The notes under the pieces are model-generated. The model was not told where the DNA came from and did no database searches. It saw only the letters and a program-made list of their open reading frames with translations. The translations under genes and the position numbers were made by a program. A stretch of 64,000 bases of DNA from Roseiconus nitratireducens (GTDB taxonomy: Bacteria > Planctomycetota > Planctomycetia > Pirellulales > Pirellulaceae): contig NZ_VWOX01000006.1 in NCBI RefSeq assembly GCF_008629675.1, positions 248,001-312,000 on the forward strand, given 5' to 3'. Positions 38,427-46,406 of this stretch are shown here, in pieces (the stretch's first letter is position 1; each line of letters begins with the position of its first letter).

Positions 38427-38651
38427 CGAAATCACTTTGGGGGGAAGGGAGGAAGGCTGGATCCGAAAGTCTGATTATCGCACAAATCCGCGCCGAAAGT
38501 TTTCCCGGCATTCAAATTTTCGCTCCCAGCGCGACTGGAATTTAGGTCCGCTTTCTCACCGAATTCACGCGGGATAACGCTGGAGTGCCGCAACTGGTAG
38601 TTTCTGGGGCAGGCAGACCGAACAGCGATCGGGTCCTTGCCGGTTGGCTCC

Positions 38652-38694
38652 GCTCGGGCCCCTGGCAGTTGCCGCTGCTCGGGCCCCTGCCAGT
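38652..38694. repeat. 25-bp-period direct repeat in 351-bp intergenic region
   Basis: GCTCGGGCCCCTGGCAGT (38652-38669) recurs at 38677-38694 with one mismatch. The whole 38427-38777 region has no gene. It is AT-richer near 38480-38545, where promoters for the divergent genes could lie. Confidence 0.6.
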
Positions 38695-38777
38695 GCGGTC
38701 GCCATGGCTGCTCCCAACCGCTTTCCTTTCATCGCGTCGCCGGAATGGCTGACGGCAGATTATCAATCGGTTCCATC

Positions 38778-41174
38778 ATGTCGACCGCCCGTGCCCCGCA
38801 GGCCCCCGATCCGAACTGCCATTTCCTGGCACTCACCGGCAGCTTGCTCGCCGCCACCTGTGCGGCCCTGCTCTTTCACGGTTGGACCGTCACTGGAAAC
38901 CCGTCTGACCTTGTTCCCTGCGTGTTGTCGGCTTTGTTGATACCGGCGACGGTGGTGATCGCCGGCCGCGTGGCGGACAAGTGGACCGCCGCGATGGTGT
39001 TTGTCGGTTCTCTCGGTTCGATCGCACTGGGCAAGATGCTGACCGGCCAGACGCTACCCAATGCGTTGGTCCTCGATCCGATCAACCTGCTGCTGTATGG
39101 ACTGACGCCGCTGATTGCCACCGCCCTCATTGTCGCCGCTGGTCCATCGTTGCTTCGGTCACTGCGGTCCCCGATTGGTCCGGCCAGGCCGACGGTTTCC
39201 GACATCAATCCGATCGGCGCGATGCGTGTGCCAGTACTGATTTGGCTGGTCGTCGTTTCGGCAATCTACCTGGTGAACAACGGAACCGATCGAACCGGGT
39301 TTCGGATGATCACCCTGCCGTTTGATGCTCCCAGCGGCGACATGTCCTTGCTCGGTTTCAGCGTCCTGGTCGACACACATCCGGTGATGGCAGAAACGTT
39401 GCCCGCCGTGGAACAGGTCAGCTGGTTCGCCGGAGGCGTGCGAAGTGACAACAACTTTCGCTTCCTACGTGCCGGATATGCGTTTTTGGCTTCGCAGCTG
39501 ACACCGATTTTTGACCAGACGACCTCGCTGCTGATCGTCAATTTTGTGTCCTGGCTGGGAAGCTTGGCTTTGGTTTGGCACCTGACCCTGCGTTGGACGG
39601 CGCACCAGGTCGCCGCTTCGGCGGCGGTTTGTTTAGCCAGCGTCGGAATCGGGTTTGGCGTTCATATCAATGACGCCACACCGCACCTGACATCGTTTGC
39701 GCTGTATTACTTGGGGATCGTTCTGATCGATCGCTTCGAGTTCGGGGAAACGCCGCGTCCTTGGAGAACGCATCTGGTTTGGGGATTGATCGTCGGACTG
39801 ATCAGCTTGGAATACAACGTTGCCCAAATGTTGCTATTCGTCTACGGCGTCGTCAGCCTGAAATGCCAGCGCTGGATCCACCTGGTCGCAGCCGCCGTTG
39901 TTTCCCTGTCGTTGCGTCCCCTCTGGCAGATCATTCTGCCTGGCTTGGGCATCAACGTGCGTGAGGTCGAAGGAGAGTACCTGGTTCGTAGTCTGGATTT
40001 CTGGCAAGACTCGTTCCAGCAAGGCATCGGAACGTTCGCGACCGACATTGGTTACTTCACGATTGAAACATTGACCGCGTTGGAGTCTCCGTGGTTGCTG
40101 ATCTTGGCGTTGGTCGGGCTGGTGTTTCTGGCGAACCGACGGCAAAGAATCCTGTGCGTGGCCACGGTCTTGGCTCCGGTGCTGGCCTGCGTGTTCTTTG
40201 CCCCCACCTCCAATTCCCGCGGTTACATCGTCTACGGAGCCAGCCTGGTCGTTTTTGTTGCATCGGGCAACCTATTTGGACGCTTCATGATCCGCCGGGG
40301 CAGCATCGGCAAGGTGGCCGCATTGGCATTGTTGGCGGTTTGCTCCATCCAGTTGATCTGGACGACCGCGCATCATCGATTTTGGACCGGGCCGGCAAAG
40401 ATGTTTTTGCTGGGGGCTCCCAAAGCGAGCCCGCTACTTTGGACCCGGCCAGAAATTGAGAGCCTGACCGGACAGGAGCCGCTGCCGATCGCGCTCGGCG
40501 GTACCGCAGCCTTTGTTGACGGGGGAGCCGTCCGCACTCCGGCGACCGAGCCGGTGCCGATGCGTTCCTTTCCGCTGATGGTCCTCAGCCGCGTGTTCTT
40601 TGTCGGGGCAATTCTAGTGACCGTGTGGTTGATTCTGGATGATCGGCGCCGCCGCAGAATCACGACCGCGGTCGCCGCGTCCGCCTTCCTGTTTTGCGGT
40701 GTGATGTCTTTCGCACGAATCGAACGGCAGCCGGCCGTGTTTGATCTGCAAGCGTTGCCCATCGCGCCGCGCGAAACGATCCAATACTCCGTGCGTCCGC
40801 GCGCGGACCTGTTGGACCAGTTCGCTGCGCAATCAAATGCTGCGACAATCCCCCAGATCGAATTCTTTCTGGGCGCTTCGGCTCCGGTGCAACTGCGCTG
40901 GCTGGTGGATGGCAAAGCCATTCCGGTCCGCCGGTTTGAAAACAGCCGTTGGGTCACTGACGGCCCGATCGATTTGAAGACGCTGCGTGAAACAGATTCC
41001 TGGACATTCCAGATTACCAATCCCGGTGACCAGCCGATTCGAGTGCGAGGATGGCAACGCAATTCGCTTCCCGAACGGCGCCTTGATTCCACACTCGCCT
41101 CACCGGTGCTGCCTGGCATTGAGATTCGTATCCGGGACGCGGAGTCGGGGGCGTTGCGGTTCGCGGCGTTCTAA
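38778..41174 (+). CDS. large polytopic membrane protein, GT-C-like
   Basis: 798 residues from ATG 38778 (MSTARAPQAPDPNCHFL); the upstream open frame is Cys/Arg-rich noise over the repeat. About a dozen or more hydrophobic segments cover about 15-610. In the middle, extracytoplasmic-looking DNNFRFLRAGYAFLASQLTPIFD is followed by LTLRWTAHQVAASAAVCLA, a layout similar to GT-C (lipid-sugar dependent) glycosyltransferases. The last ~150 residues are soluble and beta-rich (GASAPVQLRWLVDGKAI, SWTFQITNPGDQPIRVRGW). No exact family recognised. It ends before a hairpin at 41206-41229. Confidence 0.7.
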   Translation: MSTARAPQAPDPNCHFLALTGSLLAATCAALLFHGWTVTGNPSDLVPCVLSALLIPATVVIAGRVADKWTAAMVFVGSLGSIALGKMLTGQTLPNALVLDPINLLLYGLTPLIATALIVAAGPSLLRSLRSPIGPARPTVSDINPIGAMRVPVLIWLVVVSAIYLVNNGTDRTGFRMITLPFDAPSGDMSLLGFSVLVDTHPVMAETLPAVEQVSWFAGGVRSDNNFRFLRAGYAFLASQLTPIFDQTTSLLIVNFVSWLGSLALVWHLTLRWTAHQVAASAAVCLASVGIGFGVHINDATPHLTSFALYYLGIVLIDRFEFGETPRPWRTHLVWGLIVGLISLEYNVAQMLLFVYGVVSLKCQRWIHLVAAAVVSLSLRPLWQIILPGLGINVREVEGEYLVRSLDFWQDSFQQGIGTFATDIGYFTIETLTALESPWLLILALVGLVFLANRRQRILCVATVLAPVLACVFFAPTSNSRGYIVYGASLVVFVASGNLFGRFMIRRGSIGKVAALALLAVCSIQLIWTTAHHRFWTGPAKMFLLGAPKASPLLWTRPEIESLTGQEPLPIALGGTAAFVDGGAVRTPATEPVPMRSFPLMVLSRVFFVGAILVTVWLILDDRRRRRITTAVAASAFLFCGVMSFARIERQPAVFDLQALPIAPRETIQYSVRPRADLLDQFAAQSNAATIPQIEFFLGASAPVQLRWLVDGKAIPVRRFENSRWVTDGPIDLKTLRETDSWTFQITNPGDQPIRVRGWQRNSLPERRLDSTLASPVLPGIEIRIRDAESGALRFAAF

Positions 41175-41205
41175 CGCACGGCACTAAAAATGACGCGGGC
41201 TCCTC

Positions 41206-41229
41206 GCGGGTGAAGTGAACTGCACCCGC
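41206..41229. terminator. hairpin after the GT-C-like gene
   Basis: GCGGGTG (41206-41212) pairs with CACCCGC (41223-41229); the 10-nt loop contains AGT/ACT that can pair further. It lies 31 bp after the stop, without a T-tract. Confidence 0.45.
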
Positions 41230-41351
41230 TCCGTCTTGCGACAGCCAGTCCATGGACGCAGCGGCGTTGGATAAACTGGGAGCAGCTTCGGCGTCGCGAC
41301 CGATCCGCCGATCCTCATTCTTCCCCCTCTTTCCCCTTCCGGATCGTCACC

Positions 41352-43100
41352 ATGATGCGATTACTGTTGGTCACCGGGCTGCTGGTCTCCTTCCCCGCGG
41401 CGAGTTGGGCCGAGCTAGCTCTGCCGCACTTCTTTTCCGATCACATGGTGCTGCAGCGGGAGCGAGATGCAGCGATTTGGGGAACCGCGACGGCCAATGC
41501 CGACGTCACGGTGACCCTGAAGGACCAGCGTGTGACGACCCACGCCGACGCGCAGGGCCGATGGCGGACGACGATTCCGACGGGAAAGGCTGACGGCAAT
41601 GGTACGCAGCTGACGGTTGCCAGTGGAGACGATCAACAAACGATCCGAGACGTTTTGATCGGAGAAGTCTGGTTCGCGTCGGGGCAGTCGAACATGGTGT
41701 TCACGATGAATCGCGTGCCCGAATACCAATCGGTGATTGCCAAGGCCGATTACCCTCAGATTCGAATGTTCAACGCCCCGACGGTTACTTCCGTGGAGCC
41801 AAAGACGGACATCGACGGCCAATGGACGATTTGCAGCCCGGAGACCGCCAGCGGCTATTCCGCCGTGGCGTTCTTCTTTGCCCGAAAGCTGCAGCAGGAG
41901 CTTGGCGTTCCGATCGGCGTTATCAAATCCGCCTGGGGCGGCAAACCCGTAGAAACCTTTACCAGTCGCGAAGCACTGACGTCGCTGCCCCAAACCAGGG
42001 ACAAAGTGGATGCCGCCATCAAAGCCGACGCGAGTTTCGATCTGCAAACCGCCAACGCTGCCTATCAGAAACGTCTGGAACAATGGAACACTGCGGTTGA
42101 GAAACGAAAAGCGTTGCCACCGGACCAGCGAGGTCGACAGCCACGGAAACCGTCACCGCCCAAGCGTCCCCTGAATACCGAAGGGCAACCCGGAGTCCTG
42201 TTCAATTCCATGATCAACCCGTTTGTCGGGTACACGCTCCGAGGGGCGATCTGGTATCAGGGTGAAGCCAACGCAAAACCCGGTGCGATTCCCTACGACA
42301 TCACGCTGCCATTGATGATTCGCGATTGGCGGCAGCGATGGGACGACGACTTTTCGTTTTATTTCGTCCAACTGGCGAATTTTCGCGACCCGACGACGGA
42401 AGCGGGCAGCACCGACCCATGGGCGCTGCTGCAAGACCGGATGCGTCGAATCCTGCAAACCACACCCAAAACCGGCATGGCCGTGATCAATGACGTGGGC
42501 GAGGCAAAGGACATTCACCCTAAAAACAAACAGGCCCCCGGCGAACGCTTGGCTCGATGGGCTCTCGCCAAGGATTACGATCGGGACCTGGTGTATTCCG
42601 GACCACTCTTCCAGTCCGAGCACGTTTCGGGAGACACCATTGAAATCACGTTCGATCACGTGGGCGAAGGACTACGTTCGCGCGACGGAGAGTCCCTGAA
42701 CCGATTCGAAATCGCTGGCGATGATCGTGTTTGGCACTGGGCCGACGCAAAGATCGTGGCTCCCAACCGCGTCGCGGTCAGCAGCCCGGACGTCTCGAAA
42801 CCGATCGCCGTCCGCTACGCGTGGGCTTCCAATCCCCAAGGTGCGAATCTGGTCAACAGCGAAGGACTGCCGACGTCGGTCTTTCGCACCGACCAGTGGG
42901 ACGACGTTGAACCGGCAGCCACTACCTCGGCAAGAGCTGCCCAGAATCCTCGTCGTCAGATCGCGGAAAAGATCCAGGCCTTGAAACAAAAACGCAATCA
43001 ACTCCAGCCGGGTAGTGAAGCGTTTCGGGAGGTTTCCCGGGAGTTGAATGAGTCCCTGAAAACATTCCGGTCATCGGCCCCGAAAGCCACCTCGAAATGA
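41352..43100 (+). CDS. exported sialate O-acetylesterase (SASA family)
   Basis: 582 residues from ATG 41352. A signal peptide ends near ASWAELALP. HFFSDHMVLQRERDAAIWG and the beta domain precede the SGNH-type catalytic core: nucleophile Ser in GEVWFASGQSNM (about residue 112), GVIKSAWGGKPVE, GAIWYQGEANA with the conserved Gly/Asn-region, and the late D-x-x-H in AKDIHPKNKQAPGERLARWAL. A Lys/Gln-rich coiled-coil tail of about 50 residues ends the protein. Role: removal of O-acetyl groups from sugars such as sialic acid or acetylated polysaccharides outside the cytoplasm. Confidence 0.9.
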   Translation: MMRLLLVTGLLVSFPAASWAELALPHFFSDHMVLQRERDAAIWGTATANADVTVTLKDQRVTTHADAQGRWRTTIPTGKADGNGTQLTVASGDDQQTIRDVLIGEVWFASGQSNMVFTMNRVPEYQSVIAKADYPQIRMFNAPTVTSVEPKTDIDGQWTICSPETASGYSAVAFFFARKLQQELGVPIGVIKSAWGGKPVETFTSREALTSLPQTRDKVDAAIKADASFDLQTANAAYQKRLEQWNTAVEKRKALPPDQRGRQPRKPSPPKRPLNTEGQPGVLFNSMINPFVGYTLRGAIWYQGEANAKPGAIPYDITLPLMIRDWRQRWDDDFSFYFVQLANFRDPTTEAGSTDPWALLQDRMRRILQTTPKTGMAVINDVGEAKDIHPKNKQAPGERLARWALAKDYDRDLVYSGPLFQSEHVSGDTIEITFDHVGEGLRSRDGESLNRFEIAGDDRVWHWADAKIVAPNRVAVSSPDVSKPIAVRYAWASNPQGANLVNSEGLPTSVFRTDQWDDVEPAATTSARAAQNPRRQIAEKIQALKQKRNQLQPGSEAFREVSRELNESLKTFRSSAPKATSK

Positions 43101-43207
43101 TGGGCCCGGCCAGAATCCCGCGTCGTGCCCGGAGGTCGTGCAGCTCACCCTTCCTCCCGGACGGTCAAAGGCGAAGCACGAGCCACGGGGGAGGGTGAAG
43201 GTTGATT

Positions 43208-43274
43208 GCAAGCGTTTGCGCTTGCCCCTACACCAATTCTCACCGAGAAAGTCGAGCGTCGGCACGCTCGACTT
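43208..43274. terminator. two hairpins between convergent genes
   Basis: GCAAGCG-TTTG-CGCTTGC at 43208-43225, then a perfect 10-bp stem AAGTCGAGCG-TCGGCA-CGCTCGACTT at 43249-43274. They fill the gap between convergent genes and probably stop transcription from both sides. Both look like dispersed intergenic elements too. Confidence 0.65.
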
Positions 43275-43298
43275 CCCTTGCAACGGAGCATGAAGTCG

Positions 43299-44243
43299 TC
43301 ACACCAAGGCGCAGGCTTTGTGCAGTGCTTTGGAGGTGGCGGCACACGCCGCGTCATTGTCCAGCTGGTTCAGCTGCTTGTTGAACGGCTCGGCGCGCAG
43401 CGGCCCGTCGTATCCAATTTCGACAAGAGCTTGCAAGAACGACTTCGTGTCAATCACACCGGTTGCCATCGGCAATTCCCGCTCGTTGTCCTTCAATTGA
43501 TTCAATTCAATCCCTGCCGGCGCATCGTTCAAGTCGCATCCGACGATTTGCTCGGCTTTCAAACCCCGAATGTCATCGGCTGACTCGCCCGCGGTGTGCC
43601 AGTGCCAGGAATCCAGGATGAACCCCACGTTGTCCTCTCCGATGGCCTCATGAAGCTCCGCCGTCTCGTGCATGTTGTGCACGAAGGGGTATCGCAGGTT
43701 GCTTCGCAGAGAAGGCGTTCCGACGTATTCCAGCCCCAAACGCAGACCGTGGTCTTTCAAGATTTTGGCGCATGCGCGCAACCGTTCGGTATGCTGCTTC
43801 AGGTTGTCGATGTAAGTCAGCTCGTCATGGCCCGGCATGATCCAGGTGCCCATCCGGGTCACCCCGGCTCGCTGCAACGCTTTGGCAAGCTGCGGCAGAT
43901 CGTTCAGGCCGTTTCGATACGTCAGTTTGTCCTTGCGAAAATCAACCGGCAGCCCCGAGGAACCCCAGACGAGATTCTCCTCTTCCAAACGCCCCAGCAA
44001 TGACTCGTTTTCGGCATCCGAAAGTTTGGCCAGATCAGCCGGTGAGGCAGTGACCGATTCGAAGCCGTGTTTCGCCGCCAGCGCGATGGCCTCCATCTGG
44101 TTCGCTTTGACGCCGATACTACCGGGACGAAGATCGATGGTGAATTTGCGCCCGGTCCCGGCCGCGCTCGCCGATCGGGGCAAGCAGGCAATCGCGGCGG
44201 CGCCAGCGGATGCTTTCAACCAATGACGACGTGAATGGATCAT
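43299..44243 (-). CDS. Tat-exported xylose-isomerase-like TIM barrel protein
   Basis: 314 residues from ATG 44243 (MIHSRRHWLKASAGAAAIACLP, a Tat signal with S-R-R-H-W-L-K). The upstream open frame to 44345 lacks such a start. The rest is a TIM-barrel of the AP-endonuclease-2/xylose isomerase-like kind: DLRPGSIGVKANQMEAIALAAKHGFESV, LRLGLEYVGTP with a metal-ligand Glu, VGFILDSWHWH with Asp/His ligands, and GYDGPLRAEPFN with a late Glu. These metal-dependent enzymes epimerise or isomerise sugars. The substrate is unknown. Confidence 0.85.
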   Translation of the reverse strand: MIHSRRHWLKASAGAAAIACLPRSASAAGTGRKFTIDLRPGSIGVKANQMEAIALAAKHGFESVTASPADLAKLSDAENESLLGRLEEENLVWGSSGLPVDFRKDKLTYRNGLNDLPQLAKALQRAGVTRMGTWIMPGHDELTYIDNLKQHTERLRACAKILKDHGLRLGLEYVGTPSLRSNLRYPFVHNMHETAELHEAIGEDNVGFILDSWHWHTAGESADDIRGLKAEQIVGCDLNDAPAGIELNQLKDNERELPMATGVIDTKSFLQALVEIGYDGPLRAEPFNKQLNQLDNDAACAATSKALHKACALV

Positions 44244-44380
44244 GGAGGATTCACCGAGTGAAGGGAGAGTGGGAAAGGGAGTTTTGCCGGCCACGCGAGT
44301 TCGAGCAGCCCAATTGGATGCCGCGGCCGCATTCGATCTCCCCACACTATAACCGGGGTCTTGCGTCCCGATGCCGCGGG

Positions 44381-44414
44381 CAGTGAAATCAGCAGTCCAG
44401 TGAAATCAGCAATC
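44381..44414. repeat. 17-bp tandem duplication
   Basis: CAGTGAAATCAGCAGTC followed directly by CAGTGAAATCAGCAATC, two copies with one difference, in the 257-bp divergent gap. A TATAAC box inside CCCCACACTATAACCGGGG (44342-44360 region) is a possible promoter element nearby. Confidence 0.7.
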
Positions 44415-44500
44415 AATCGAACGATCCGGTCAACCAGCTGGATTGCCAGAACCTTGTCTGCAGGTTTCCCGTTTCGGTCTTTCCCCACGTCGATCCGCCG

Positions 44501-45529
44501 ATGATTCTGATTGCAACCGACGAAGCCGGCTACGGCCCCCGTCTCGGGCCGCTGGTGATCGCAGGCACCGTTTGGCAGATCCCAGACGGCCAGCAGCGTG
44601 GAAAAACGCACGCGGCGGGCGAAGACGGGGTGGATCGAACGGCCGACAGTTGTTTCGCCGCATTCCAAACGCTCGCACGCCCCTTCCAATTGGGGACGCG
44701 TCGTATCTTGGTGGACGATTCCAAGTCCATCTTCCAACCACGGTCGGCTCGCAAATCGGGGGATCCGGGCTATGGCGTTTTGGAGACGGTGGCGCTGGCC
44801 GGATGTCGGTGGGCGGGCATCGGAGGCGCGAGTGTGCAGCTGGTACAGGACTTGGCGCCCGAAGACGCTGATTCCATCGCGGGCACTCCCTGGCTGTCCG
44901 ACTTTGCGGCGGAATCAGTCGCCGTCGGCAACGTCCGTCCACTGATCGACCACTGGTCCGCAAGCGGAGCCAGGTTGATCGGCGTCGCAACCCGGATCAT
45001 CACCGCCAACGCGTTCAATCGACACTGTGCCGGCGGCCGAAACAAATCAGATTTGCTATCCGAAGCCACCTTGGGCCTGGTCCGGACGTTGTTGCACTCG
45101 ACCCACGACATCGATGCGGCCAGCCGAGCCGGCGAATCCATTTCGGTGTACTGTGACCGCCACGGCGGTCGACGCTACTACGCCGCGCCACTGCAAGCGG
45201 CGTTCGACGGTTCGTTGGTGCAGGTCGGCTTGGAGACATCGGGCGAAAGCAGCTATCGAGTCCCGTTTCGTGGCAGCGACTTTGCGATTCGATTCACCGT
45301 CAAAGGCGATGCATTCGCACCTGTCGCTTTCTCGTCTTTGGTCGCAAAATACTTGCGGGAAAAAGCGATGGAGTCGTTGAATCGGTATTTCGCCCGCCAT
45401 CACGACGCGGACCCGCCTTTGCGTCCGACGGCCGGGTACCCCTCCGATGCGGAACGCTTTTTGAAACAGGTCACGACCACGATCCGCGGTCAACGTCTGG
45501 ACCGCGACGCTCTGGTACGGGAACGATAG
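44501..45529 (+). CDS. divergent ribonuclease HII-like protein
   Basis: 342 residues from ATG 44501. The N-terminus IATDEAGYGPRLGPLVIAG matches RNase HII motif DEAGRGP (D7, E8). Further on: LVDDSKSI (as DSKKL), CDRHGGRRYY with D219 (as IDG), KGDAFAPVAFSSLVAKYLREKAM with D270 (as KGDS...AASILAKVTR), and AGYPSDAERFLKQV (as HKGYPT..H). All four acidic catalytic positions are thus kept. It is much longer than ordinary RNase HII (about 200), with inserts around 85-150 and between D219 and D270. It may cleave RNA/DNA hybrids or another substrate. Convergent with exonuclease III, 33 bp apart. Confidence 0.75.
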   Translation: MILIATDEAGYGPRLGPLVIAGTVWQIPDGQQRGKTHAAGEDGVDRTADSCFAAFQTLARPFQLGTRRILVDDSKSIFQPRSARKSGDPGYGVLETVALAGCRWAGIGGASVQLVQDLAPEDADSIAGTPWLSDFAAESVAVGNVRPLIDHWSASGARLIGVATRIITANAFNRHCAGGRNKSDLLSEATLGLVRTLLHSTHDIDAASRAGESISVYCDRHGGRRYYAAPLQAAFDGSLVQVGLETSGESSYRVPFRGSDFAIRFTVKGDAFAPVAFSSLVAKYLREKAMESLNRYFARHHDADPPLRPTAGYPSDAERFLKQVTTTIRGQRLDRDALVRER

Positions 45530-45562
45530 CCCGGATCCCGCTCGGTGCGGCGCTGAAGAATC

Positions 45563-46324
45563 TCATTCGTGCAGCGTCAATTCGACCGGGCAGTGATCCG
45601 ATCCGAACACGTCGTGACGAATGCTTGCACCCTGCACTCGATCCATGAACTTCTTGGCGACCCAGAAATAATCGAGCCGCCAGCCGATGTTCCTCTCACG
45701 GGCGTTGCTGCGGTACGTCCACCAACTGTAGTGACCGGGGCCATCATGGAACGCTCGAAAAGCGTCGACGAATCCCGCCTTGCAAACACGATCCAAGGAT
45801 GCGCGTTCTTCGGGCGTGAAGCCGGCATTCTTTTGATTCGCCTTTGGATTCGCCAAATCGATTTCCTGGTGCGAACAGTTGACGTCGCCGCAAAAAATGA
45901 CGGGCTTGCGACGGTTGAGCTTTCTGACGTAGTCCAGAAACGCCGCGTCCCACTGCAGGCGGTAGTTCAATCGGGTTAAGCCCCGTTGCGAGTTTGGTGT
46001 GTAAACCGTCACCAGGTGAAAATCGTCCAGGGTTGCGGTGATCACGCGTCCTTCATTGTCGTGTTCCGACGCACCGATTCCCAACGAAGTCTTTCGGATC
46101 GGAACGCGGCTCCAAATGGACGTCCCACTGTACCCCTTCTTGAGGGCACAATTCCACGTTTGAGCGTAACCCAGCTCGTCAGCCCACGTCAGGTCCACCT
46201 GTTCGGGAGAGGCTTTCGTTTCCTGCAGGCACAAGATGTCGGGCTGTTCGGAAACAACGAAATCCCGGAACCCCTTGTCCATCGCGGCGCGGATTCCGTT
46301 CACGTTCCAAGAAATCAGTTTCAT
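45563..46324 (-). CDS. xth: exodeoxyribonuclease III
   Basis: 253 residues from ATG 46324, standard length. Motifs: MKLISWNVNGIRAA with the metal-near Asn, CLQETKAS with the metal-ligand Glu, VYTPNSQRG, GDVNCSHQEIDLANP with Asp and Asn, WRLDYFWV, and the terminal SDHCPVEL with the catalytic Asp-His. It cuts at abasic sites and has 3'-5' exonuclease activity in base-excision repair. It diverges from tex, leaving 82 bp for both promoters. Confidence 0.95.
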   Translation of the reverse strand: MKLISWNVNGIRAAMDKGFRDFVVSEQPDILCLQETKASPEQVDLTWADELGYAQTWNCALKKGYSGTSIWSRVPIRKTSLGIGASEHDNEGRVITATLDDFHLVTVYTPNSQRGLTRLNYRLQWDAAFLDYVRKLNRRKPVIFCGDVNCSHQEIDLANPKANQKNAGFTPEERASLDRVCKAGFVDAFRAFHDGPGHYSWWTYRSNARERNIGWRLDYFWVAKKFMDRVQGASIRHDVFGSDHCPVELTLHE

Positions 46325-46393
46325 CGCGTGTTTTCGGGGGGCTGGTCGTCGGCGTCGCGGGAGAAGCTTGCTTTAAGAACTGGAAAGATCTTT

Positions 46394-46399
46394 TATACT
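46394..46399 (+). promoter_or_regulatory. -10 box placing tex on a leaderless transcript
   Basis: TATACT ends 7 bp before the ATG at 46407, so transcription would start at or next to the start codon. No Shine-Dalgarno is seen. A TTGCTT box at 46368-46373 is 20 bp upstream of it, somewhat far for -35. Confidence 0.5.
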
Positions 46400-46406
46400 T
46401 CCGGCC

